Below are positions 26,392 to 33,128 of a stretch of DNA of 64,000 bases, in pieces (the first letter of the stretch is position 1; the number at the start of each line of letters is the position of its first letter). A program made the translations under genes and the position numbers. The stretch is from the NCBI RefSeq assembly GCF_022637395.1, contig NZ_CP093337.1:790001-854000 (forward strand), written 5' to 3'. The notes under the pieces were generated by a model. The model was not told where the DNA came from. It saw only the letters and a program-made list of their open reading frames with translations, and did no database searches. The stretch comes from Shinella sp. H4-D48. Its GTDB lineage: Bacteria; Pseudomonadota; Alphaproteobacteria; Rhizobiales; Rhizobiaceae.

Positions 26392-26405
26392 GATTTTCGA
26401 AAATC
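26392..26405. promoter_or_regulatory. 14-bp perfect palindrome in the FAH/GntR divergent promoter
   Basis: GATTTTCGAAAATC is a perfect dyad lying between the divergent FAH-family gene and the GntR gene, 26 bases upstream of the GntR start. Size and place suit an operator for the adjacent FCD-type GntR protein. Confidence 0.45.
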
Positions 26406-26430
26406 TATTGGATTTTGTACGGAGGCGCCC

Positions 26431-27105
26431 ATGACACAAAAGCGGGACGGGGCGGGAACACGCGCCGGCGATGCCTATGATGCCATCCGGCAGGCGATCC
26501 GCACCGGGGATTTCGGTCCGGGCGAACGCCTGCGGTTTTCGGCGCTCCAGGACTTGTGCGGCATGAGTGTGACGCCGGTCCGCGAGGCCCTGACACGGCT
26601 GACGGCGGAAGGCTTCACTGTGCTTGACGAACACCGCGGCTATAGCGTCGCCCGCCTGTCGCTCGCAGAGCTTGGCGACATCACGGCAGCGCGGCAATTG
26701 TGCGAAGGCGAGGCGCTCCGCCTTTCGGTGATGAAGGGCGATGAAGATTGGGAAGCCCGGGTTGTGGCTGCGCACCATCTCATGGCGCGCATTCCGCAGG
26801 GCCGGGAGGATATGCCTTCGGTCATGCGCGAGGATTGGGAGGCGCGGCACGGCGCGTTTCACGTCGCGCTGATCTCGGCTTGCGGGTCGCCGACATTGCT
26901 GGAAATCTGCGGGAAACTGTCGTTACAGGCCGATCGGTATCGCCGCATGTCCGTGAGCGTGTCGGGCGCGGCGCGCGATGTTCTGGGAGAGCACCGTGAA
27001 CTGCTGGAACGTGCGCTTGCGCGGGATGCGGACGGTGCCGCAGAAGCGCTTCGCGAGCATTACGGCAGAACCGCCGCGATGCTCGCGAATTTCTTCGAGA
27101 CCTGA
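26431..27105 (+). CDS. GntR-family regulator, FCD (FadR) subfamily
   Basis: The 224-residue protein has an N-terminal winged helix (AYDAIRQAIRTGDFGPGERL, then MSVTPVREALTRL) and a C-terminal all-helical FCD domain with the metal-binding-type positions D/H around WEARHGAFHVAL and LLEICGKL. A GGAGG ribosome-binding site 5 bases before the ATG at 26431 sets the start. It probably represses the divergent FAH-family gene through the palindrome between them and responds to an acidic catabolite; this is inference from layout. Confidence 0.85.
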   Translation: MTQKRDGAGTRAGDAYDAIRQAIRTGDFGPGERLRFSALQDLCGMSVTPVREALTRLTAEGFTVLDEHRGYSVARLSLAELGDITAARQLCEGEALRLSVMKGDEDWEARVVAAHHLMARIPQGREDMPSVMREDWEARHGAFHVALISACGSPTLLEICGKLSLQADRYRRMSVSVSGAARDVLGEHRELLERALARDADGAAEALREHYGRTAAMLANFFET

Positions 27106-27109
27106 TCGC

Positions 27110-28531
27110 TTACTTGCTGGCGACCGTTGCCGCGCCGATCTCGGCGCCGCCGCCGATGGCGACGTTGAGCGCGACATAGTCGCGCGCCAGCTGGCGGATC
27201 GCCGATGCAAGTGACAGACGGGCGGAGGCTACGTTGCGTTCGGCATCGAGCACATCAAGGATGGTGCTGGCGCCGCCGCGATAGCTTTCACGGGCGAGGT
27301 TCAGGGTCTGCTCGTAGGAATTGACCACCTTGCGCAGGGCGGCGACCGTCTGGCCATCGCGAATAAGCGCAGTCTGGGCGTTCTCGACTTCCTCGACTGC
27401 GTTCAGCACCGTGGACTTCCAGGTCAGGTACTGCTGCTCGGCATTGGAGCGTGCGGCCTTTACCTGTGCCTTCAGCGCGCCACCGTTCAGGATCGGCAGG
27501 CTCAGCGAGGGGCCGAACGACCAGTTCGAAAGGCTGCCGGTCACGAGGTTGAAATTGCGCGAGGCGCCGATCGAGCCGCCGAGCTGAATGCTCGGGTAAA
27601 GCTGCGATTCGGCCACGCCGATTTCGGCGGTCGCGGCCTGCAGGCGGCGTTCAGCGGCGCGAATGTCGGGGCGGTTGCGGATCAGGTCGGCGGGGATGCC
27701 GACGCGGGTCGAATAGCGCGGCATCGGCTGGGCCGCGCCCTTGATCAGGCTGGACGTGATCGTGCTGGCGGGTACGCCGAGAAGGGTCGCGATATGGTTG
27801 GCAGACTGGTGGAAGCCGGTTTCCAGGCCCGGCAACTCGGCGAGCGTCTGGTTGACGAGACCTTCGGTCTGCAGCACGTCGAGGCTGGAGGCGGCGCCCG
27901 CTTCCTTGATCTCGTTGGTCAGCTTGAGGGTCTCGCGGCGCGACTGAAGGTTCTTGCGGTTGAGCGCAAGCGCCTCCTGATAGTAGCGCGCGTTTACATA
28001 GCTCGATACGAGATCGGAGAGATAGGCGAGGCGTGCAACGTTCACGTCGTCATAGGCGGCATCGAGCGAGGCGGTGGCGGCTTCCTTCGAACGGCGATAC
28101 TGGCCGAAGAAGTCGAGCAGCCAGGATGCGCTCAGACCCGCGCTGATGGACTTGGTTTCCGAATGATCGCGTGTGGTGGTGCGGCGCAGATAGCTGCCGT
28201 CCTGACCGGCAACGTTGCCTTCCGCCGCTGCGCCGAGGCTGGGCAGGGCGCCGGCACCGGCAATGACCACGTTCGCTTCGGCGGCCGTGATGCGCTCGAG
28301 TGCCTGGCGGACCGAAAGGTTCTCGGCAAGGCCCTGATGCACGAGGTCATTCAGGCGACGGTCACGGAAGGATTCCCACCAGGGTGTAAGCGTGACGTTT
28401 TCGGCGCTGGCAGCCTTGCTTTCGGAGAACTTGGCCGGCAGCACGGCATCCGGCTTCTGGTAATCCGGACCGACGACGCAGCCGGACAAGAGAATCATGC
28501 TCAGCGGAAAAAACGCTCTGGTGAAATTCAT
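27110..28531 (-). CDS. RND-type outer-membrane factor lipoprotein (NodT/OprM family)
   Basis: The 473-residue protein has a lipoprotein signal (MNFTRAFFPLSMILLSGC, lipobox LSGC with Cys18) followed by VVGPDYQKP, the standard mature start of NodT/OprM proteins. Two OEP repeats follow with the expected IRNRPDIRAAERRLQAA block and the LDVLDAERN motif. It would trimerise as the outer-membrane channel of a tripartite pump. No adaptor or pump gene is adjacent: the nearest RND genes are about 7 kb away and themselves lack a channel gene. The ATG at 28531 fits the signal peptide better than a GTG at 28537. Confidence 0.9.
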   Translation of the reverse strand: MNFTRAFFPLSMILLSGCVVGPDYQKPDAVLPAKFSESKAASAENVTLTPWWESFRDRRLNDLVHQGLAENLSVRQALERITAAEANVVIAGAGALPSLGAAAEGNVAGQDGSYLRRTTTRDHSETKSISAGLSASWLLDFFGQYRRSKEAATASLDAAYDDVNVARLAYLSDLVSSYVNARYYQEALALNRKNLQSRRETLKLTNEIKEAGAASSLDVLQTEGLVNQTLAELPGLETGFHQSANHIATLLGVPASTITSSLIKGAAQPMPRYSTRVGIPADLIRNRPDIRAAERRLQAATAEIGVAESQLYPSIQLGGSIGASRNFNLVTGSLSNWSFGPSLSLPILNGGALKAQVKAARSNAEQQYLTWKSTVLNAVEEVENAQTALIRDGQTVAALRKVVNSYEQTLNLARESYRGGASTILDVLDAERNVASARLSLASAIRQLARDYVALNVAIGGGAEIGAATVASK

Positions 28532-29015
28532 TGTCACACTACCCTGCCGGCCATCTCGGCTTATCTTAACGGAACGGATTGCTGATTCATCCTTTATTTA
28601 TAATTGGCTCCAAGATCGAGCCTCCTTTCAAAAAAAGAATGGTCCCACAGCGTTTTTCCCCCGCTTCGGAAGCATGGTGTGTCCGCTCTGCAACGGCTGC
28701 GGCTTGCTTTCTGCGCGCTTTGCGAAAGTTGACAAAGCGCAGAACGCCACTGGGTTGCGTCACCGAGATGCCCGCCAATTTTCGTCTTTGTGACATATTT
28801 TTCTGCATAATGCTGCGAGCGCGAACATTATTTTGTGTTTCGCGTTGTCCGATGGATTCGATGGTAATTTTTTTCAAAATGCCGCGAAATTCCTTGACAG
28901 GAGCCGAAGGGACAATTAACTATCGCAGCATCGCATGAGGGCCGCATGCTGTTTTGATCCGGTCCGCCTCTGACATCCGGTTTTGGGTGTCAGCGCCAAC
29001 CAAAGGGAGTGTGTC
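28532..29015. other. Intergenic region upstream of the outer-membrane factor gene
   Basis: About 480 bases of lower GC with runs of T and A. It contains a good plus-strand sigma-70 promoter near 28894-28921 and presumably the minus-strand promoter of the outer-membrane factor gene. Short open frames on both strands look non-coding. Confidence 0.4.
28894..28921 (+). promoter_or_regulatory. Sigma-70-like promoter for a short transcript
   Basis: TTGACA (28894-28899) is followed after 16 bases by TTAACT (28916-28921). It points towards the small open frames at 29016 and 29179. Confidence 0.5.
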
Positions 29016-29111
29016 ATGTACGATTATAAATGCATCGCCTCCGTGCGCGTGGCGAGCTCCTGTCGTGAAACGATTACAGGGAAAGTGCATACGGCGTTCT
29101 GCCGAATGTGA
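29016..29111 (+). CDS. Possible 31-residue small protein
   Basis: An ATG preceded by AAAGGGAGTGTGTC, a strong Shine-Dalgarno, opens a 31-codon frame that ends in TGA. It lies about 95 bases downstream of the sigma-70-like promoter and 67 bases before the next small gene, so the two may share a transcript. The peptide has three Cys and no recognisable family. It may be a leader peptide or simply chance. Confidence 0.3.
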   Translation: MYDYKCIASVRVASSCRETITGKVHTAFCRM

Positions 29112-29178
29112 TCCGAGTACCCTCTTCGAATTCATCGCAAAGAGAATTGGCTGTGCCCCCGGTACGGCAGGAGTTGTT

Positions 29179-29397
29179 ATGCAAAAGCAGGTTATCGAAA
29201 TCGGTGGTGAAGCCGTCGGCGTCGTCGTTCCGGATGAGGATCGGCTGAAGTTCGTTGCCGTAAAATATTCCGTCTGGGATCTCGATTCCCAGCGTTTTTC
29301 CTCGGCAGAGGAAGTGCGGGCGGCGATCCGCCGTCTTCTCAGCAATCCTCCGGGCGCTGCGCGGGCGATGCCGCAGGGCCGCATCGCGGCGGCGTAA
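29179..29397 (+). CDS. Small hypothetical protein
   Basis: The 72-residue protein has a beta-rich start (VIEIGGEAVGVVVPDEDRLK) followed by an amphipathic helical end (SSAEEVRAAIRRLL). A CAGGAG ribosome-binding site lies 5 bases before the ATG at 29179. I recognise no family. The longer frame that opens at 28954 overlaps the strong ribosome-binding site of the preceding short frame and is not favoured. Confidence 0.55.
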   Translation: MQKQVIEIGGEAVGVVVPDEDRLKFVAVKYSVWDLDSQRFSSAEEVRAAIRRLLSNPPGAARAMPQGRIAAA

Positions 29398-29553
29398 TCA
29401 TCAATTGGATGTGCCCGGCACTGTCTTGTGTCGGTTGACGACCGGCCTCGTTTATCGCGAGGCCGGTCTCTTTTTGTGAACAATCCATTCACTGTCGTTC
29501 GGCTGGCGCGGCCCCGCAAATCCTGATTTTCTGAGCGTGAAAGGAGGTGCCCC

Positions 29554-31110
29554 ATGACCAGTGGCATCCATCACATCACGGCGATCACCCGGAAAATTCA
29601 GGAGAACGTCGATTTCTATGCAGGCTTTCTCGGCCTGCGGCTCGTCAAGCGGACGGCCGGCTACGAGGACGCCGACCAGCTTCATCTCTTCTACGGCGAC
29701 GCGGCAGCCAGCCCCGGCTCGCTGATCACGTTCCTGGCGTGGGAGGATGGTTCTCCCGGACGGGTCGGGCTCGGTCAGCCGTCGGAGATCGCGTTTTCGA
29801 TCAAGCCGGAGGCCATCGGCTTCTGGCTGACGCGCGCGCTCCGCTACAATGTGGCGATGACTGGTCCCGTGCAGGAGTTCGGCGAAGCGGTGCTGCGCCT
29901 GAAGGATCCTGACGGCATCATCGTCAAGCTCGTGGGCGAGGCCGATGTCGAAGGGCCGGCCCCGCATGTTCTGAAGGATATAGCGGCGGCAGATGCGATC
30001 CAGCGTATCCGGGGTGCGACGATCCTGTCGGAAGCGCCGGCCGCGACCGCTGATTTCATCGCGCGTCATTTCGGCTTCCACAAGGTGGCCGATGCCAATG
30101 GCATCCTGCGGCTGGCCGGTGATGCCGGCGATATCCTGGATATCCGCGATGCAAGCGGTTTCTGGACAGCGGCACCGGGCACGGGGACCATCGACCATGT
30201 TGCGCTTCGCGCGCCCGATCGCGCCGCGGTGGAAACTGTGGCCGGCCGGCTGGCGAACGACGATGCGGGCGACACCAACATGCACGACCGCACATACTTC
30301 TACTCGCTCTATGTCCGCGAGCCGGGAGGTTCGCTTCTGGAATACGCGACCGACGGTCCGGGCATGACGGTGGATGAACCGCTTGAAACGCTCGGCACGC
30401 AGCTGTTCGTGCCAAGGTATTTCCGCGCCGACCCGGAGGATGTCCGGGCTCGGCTTCCGCAATTTTCACTGCCGGGAGAAGAAAGAATGCGTGAAAGAGA
30501 CCTTCCCTTTGTCCACCGGGTTCATAATCCTGAAAACCCCGATGGCACCGCCGTCGTGCTGCTGCACGGAACGGGCGGGAACGAAACGAGCCTGCTTCCC
30601 TTCGGCGCGCGGCTTGCGCCGGGTGCCGTGCTGCTCAGCCCGCGTGGCCGCAGCGCCGATGAGGGCTATCCACGGTTCTTCCGCCGCCTGACCGCTGTCA
30701 CCTTCGACCAGAAGGACATCGTCAATGAGGCGGAAGCCTTCGCGGCCTTCATGGAGGGCGCGAATGCCGCCTACGGGCTGAACCCGGACAAGACGCTGTT
30801 CGTGGGCTATTCGAACGGCGCCAACATGATCGGGGCGGTGATGCTCCTGCATCCCGGCATTATCCGCAACGCCGTGCTGCTGCGCAGCATGAACGTGCTG
30901 GAAACCGTGCCGAAGGCGGATCTTTCCGGCGCCAACGTGCTGATGATCACAGGCCAGTCCGACCCCTATGGCCGCTATGCGGGCGACCTGGAGGCGCACC
31001 TGAAGGCCGCCGGTGCCACGGTGGAAAACACCCTGCTCGGCGCGGGCCATGATATCGGCGCCGCCGATCTCGAGCTGGCGAAGGCCTACAAGGAACGCAT
31101 CATCGGCTGA
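29554..31110 (+). CDS. Fused ring-cleaving dioxygenase (VOC) and carboxylesterase-like hydrolase
   Basis: The 518-residue protein combines two enzymes that are usually separate. Residues 1-310 hold two VOC (glyoxalase-fold) modules of the MhqO-type dioxygenase, starting GIHHITAITRKIQENVDFYA. From about 318 comes an alpha/beta hydrolase of the MhqD/phospholipase-carboxylesterase type: VVLLHGTGGNETS as oxyanion loop, nucleophile S420 in GYSNG, then the GQSDPYG Asp and GAGHDIG His regions. A Met codon at residue 312 (30487) is preceded by GGGAGAAGAAAG, a perfect-looking ribosome-binding site, so the hydrolase may also be made alone. MhqO and MhqD in Bacillus act in quinone and catechol detoxification. 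Confidence 0.8.
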   Translation: MTSGIHHITAITRKIQENVDFYAGFLGLRLVKRTAGYEDADQLHLFYGDAAASPGSLITFLAWEDGSPGRVGLGQPSEIAFSIKPEAIGFWLTRALRYNVAMTGPVQEFGEAVLRLKDPDGIIVKLVGEADVEGPAPHVLKDIAAADAIQRIRGATILSEAPAATADFIARHFGFHKVADANGILRLAGDAGDILDIRDASGFWTAAPGTGTIDHVALRAPDRAAVETVAGRLANDDAGDTNMHDRTYFYSLYVREPGGSLLEYATDGPGMTVDEPLETLGTQLFVPRYFRADPEDVRARLPQFSLPGEERMRERDLPFVHRVHNPENPDGTAVVLLHGTGGNETSLLPFGARLAPGAVLLSPRGRSADEGYPRFFRRLTAVTFDQKDIVNEAEAFAAFMEGANAAYGLNPDKTLFVGYSNGANMIGAVMLLHPGIIRNAVLLRSMNVLETVPKADLSGANVLMITGQSDPYGRYAGDLEAHLKAAGATVENTLLGAGHDIGAADLELAKAYKERIIG

Positions 31111-31128
31111 TGCCGAAGGTAACAACAC

Positions 31129-31160
31129 AAAAGGGGCGCGTCGCAGGACACGCCCCTTTT
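31129..31160. terminator. Bidirectional terminator between fusion gene and FMN reductase
   Basis: Perfect 10-bp arms AAAAGGGGCG/CGCCCCTTTT flank a 12-base loop, giving T-runs on both strands between two convergent genes. Confidence 0.85.
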
Positions 31161-31182
31161 CGATTCGATGAGTTGAATAAAG

Positions 31183-31740
31183 TCAGCTCTTGTAGTCTCG
31201 CACGAAGGCGGCAAAGCCGGCCACGAAATCGCGCAGCTTCTTCTCGGTCGCTTCATCGGCGATTTTGCCATCCTGAATGACGGTGCCGGCGCGCGACACC
31301 ATGAGCTTTGCGCCAAACCACGGCACTGTGCCGAGCGTGCGCATCACGGGCAGCCACGCTTCCTGCGACAGGAGCGTGCCGAAATTGCCGGGGGAGGCGC
31401 CGGTGATGGCGAAGGGCTTGCCGCCGAATATTCGCTCGATATCGGAGGAGGGACGGCTCAGCCAGTCGATGGCATTCTTGAACACGCCGGGAATGCCGTT
31501 GTTGTATTCGGGCGTGAACAGCAGGACACCGTCGGCCTCGGCGATCTGGTCTTTAAGGCGAACGACGGCTTCGGGGATGCCGTCGGCAGCTTCCGCATCG
31601 CCGTCGTAGAGCGGGATGCCATGGATGGAGCCTGCCGTAATGGTGACACCCTCCGGCGCCATTCCAAGGGATGCGCGCAGCAGTGCGGTGTTGAAGGATC
31701 CCTTGCGCAGGCTGCCGGAAATAGCGACCAGTTTTGTCAT
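31183..31740 (-). CDS. NADPH-dependent FMN reductase / quinone reductase-like flavoprotein
   Basis: The 185-residue flavodoxin-fold protein shows the FMN phosphate loop SGSLRKGSFN at residues 8-17 and LFTPEYNNGIPGVFKNAIDW, the standard NAD(P)H-dependent FMN reductase block. This family includes chromate and quinone reductases and corresponds to the reductase member of mhq-type sets. It lies downstream of, and in the same direction as, a second ring-cleaving dioxygenase, although a terminator separates them. Two-electron reduction of quinones would prevent redox cycling; this is inferred from context. Confidence 0.8.
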   Translation of the reverse strand: MTKLVAISGSLRKGSFNTALLRASLGMAPEGVTITAGSIHGIPLYDGDAEAADGIPEAVVRLKDQIAEADGVLLFTPEYNNGIPGVFKNAIDWLSRPSSDIERIFGGKPFAITGASPGNFGTLLSQEAWLPVMRTLGTVPWFGAKLMVSRAGTVIQDGKIADEATEKKLRDFVAGFAAFVRDYKS

Positions 31741-31763
31741 CTCGTGTCTCCGTTCATGGATAT

Positions 31764-31798
31764 GAAAAACCCCGGCGGATTGTTCGTCGCGCCGGGGT
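31764..31798 (-). terminator. Intrinsic terminator of the second ring-cleaving dioxygenase gene
   Basis: On the minus strand a 9-bp stem ACCCCGGCG/CGCCGGGGT with a 12-base loop is followed by TTTT. It lies between the dioxygenase stop and the reductase start. Confidence 0.8.
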
Positions 31799-31809
31799 CG
31801 TGGGTCAAG

Positions 31810-32763
31810 TCAGGCAAGCGGCTTCAGCCGGGCCTCGATCTGCGCGCGGCGCGGCTCGAGGAAGGGCGGCAGCGAGAGGCTTTCGCCCAGGGTTTCTAGC
31901 GGTTCGTCCACGGCGAATCCGGGGCCGTCCGTCGCGATTTCGAACAGGATGCCATTCGGCTCGCGGAAGTAGAGCGAGCGGAAGTAGAAGCGCTCGACCT
32001 CGCCGCTGGAAGGCAGGCGAAAGCCACGCAGGCGTTCCGTCCAGGCGTGCAGGGCCTCGACGTCAGGCGCACGGAAGGCGACGTGGTGTACGGCGCCTGC
32101 ACCCTGATGGGCCGCCGGCAGGTTCGGTTCGACAGCGACATGCAGTTCGGCCGCCGGGCCGCCGTCACCCATCGAGAAGACATGAACATCGCCCTCGCCA
32201 TCCGGGTTGGGATAGGTCGAGATTTCCGTCATGTTCATCACCTGCACGAGCACGGCCTGCGTATTGCGGATATCCGGTACGCTGAGCGTGATGGGGCCAA
32301 GACCCTTGATCTGGTGCTCGGCCGGGACCGTGCTCCTGTCCCAGGGATTGGACGGTGCGCCGGCATCATCGACGGTCAGGCGGAAGCGCTGGCCTTCGCC
32401 ATCCTCGAAGTCGAGCGAGGCACGACCCGCGACGTCACGTATGCCGCCTGCCTTGACCTTGTTTTCGGCAAGGCGTGCCTTCCACCACTCGAGCGACGTC
32501 AGGCTGGCGACGCGCAGGCCGGTGCGGGAGACGCTGTGCGTGCCACGCCGCTCATGGCCGACCGGCCAGTCGAAGAAGGTGAGGTCCGAGCCGGGCGAGG
32601 CGAGGCCGTCGGCGTAGAAAAGGTGATAGGCGCTGGTATCGTCCTGGTTGACCGTCTTCTTGACGAGGCGCAAGCCCAGAACCTGGGTATAGAATTGCAG
32701 GTTCTCGCGCGCATTCGCGGTGATGGCGGTCAGGTGATGGATGCCTGTAAGCTGCAAGGTCAT
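31810..32763 (-). CDS. Ring-cleaving dioxygenase, MhqO/LinE-like VOC protein
   Basis: The 317-residue protein has two VOC modules, starting [20 protein letters not shown] and ending in [20 protein letters not shown], the conserved metal-binding Glu region. It is similar in layout to the N-terminal half of the fusion protein at 29554-31110, so the window holds two paralogues. Such proteins cleave hydroquinone- or catechol-type rings or their conjugates. The ATG at 32763 has a GAGGAG ribosome-binding site; the frame extends upstream to 32793 without support. Confidence 0.85.
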   Translation of the reverse strand: MTLQLTGIHHLTAITANARENLQFYTQVLGLRLVKKTVNQDDTSAYHLFYADGLASPGSDLTFFDWPVGHERRGTHSVSRTGLRVASLTSLEWWKARLAENKVKAGGIRDVAGRASLDFEDGEGQRFRLTVDDAGAPSNPWDRSTVPAEHQIKGLGPITLSVPDIRNTQAVLVQVMNMTEISTYPNPDGEGDVHVFSMGDGGPAAELHVAVEPNLPAAHQGAGAVHHVAFRAPDVEALHAWTERLRGFRLPSSGEVERFYFRSLYFREPNGILFEIATDGPGFAVDEPLETLGESLSLPPFLEPRRAQIEARLKPLA

Positions 32764-33128
32764 GATGAACTCCTCTCCGGAACTTCGGCACATCTGGCGG
32801 CCTCGGGGCGAGACCTGTCATTGATCCGAATATCGTGTCTGAAGGCCCCGCCCGGAAGCCCAGGCAGGGCGAACGGATTGTTCACTTTTATTGAACGGCG
32901 TTTCAGCCGTGTCACGGTGCCATGACAGCCCGGACTGCCGCATTTGTTTGAAAACGACGGGTTTTTCGGGCCGGCGCAAGATTGGTCCATCAAATTTTAT
33001 CGTTTCATAAACCAGCACAAGCTTACGTTCATTCTTGCGAAATGAATTTCGTCTCTCCGGGCCGCTGGCGGCGGCATGTCCTGTTCCTTCCCTATGACGA
33101 CCGATACGCTCATTTCAGGAGACGACTG
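32764..33128. other. Divergent intergenic region (dioxygenase / chemoreceptor)
   Basis: About 365 bases without a credible gene. A TGTCA-N8-TGACA inverted repeat at 32910-32927 is a possible operator for the dioxygenase gene. The chemoreceptor ribosome-binding site AGGAGA lies at the right edge. I see no consensus sigma-54 or sigma-70 promoter. Confidence 0.35.

Noticed and set aside
27110-28531. Assigning the outer-membrane factor to nodulation (nodT)
   Set aside because: The family name comes from NodT, but there are no nod genes nearby and the protein is a generic RND channel.
32910-32927. TGTCA-N8-TGACA inverted repeat as a MarR-type operator
   Set aside because: The arms are short and such repeats occur by chance; with no regulator gene nearby it is only mentioned in the intergenic entry.
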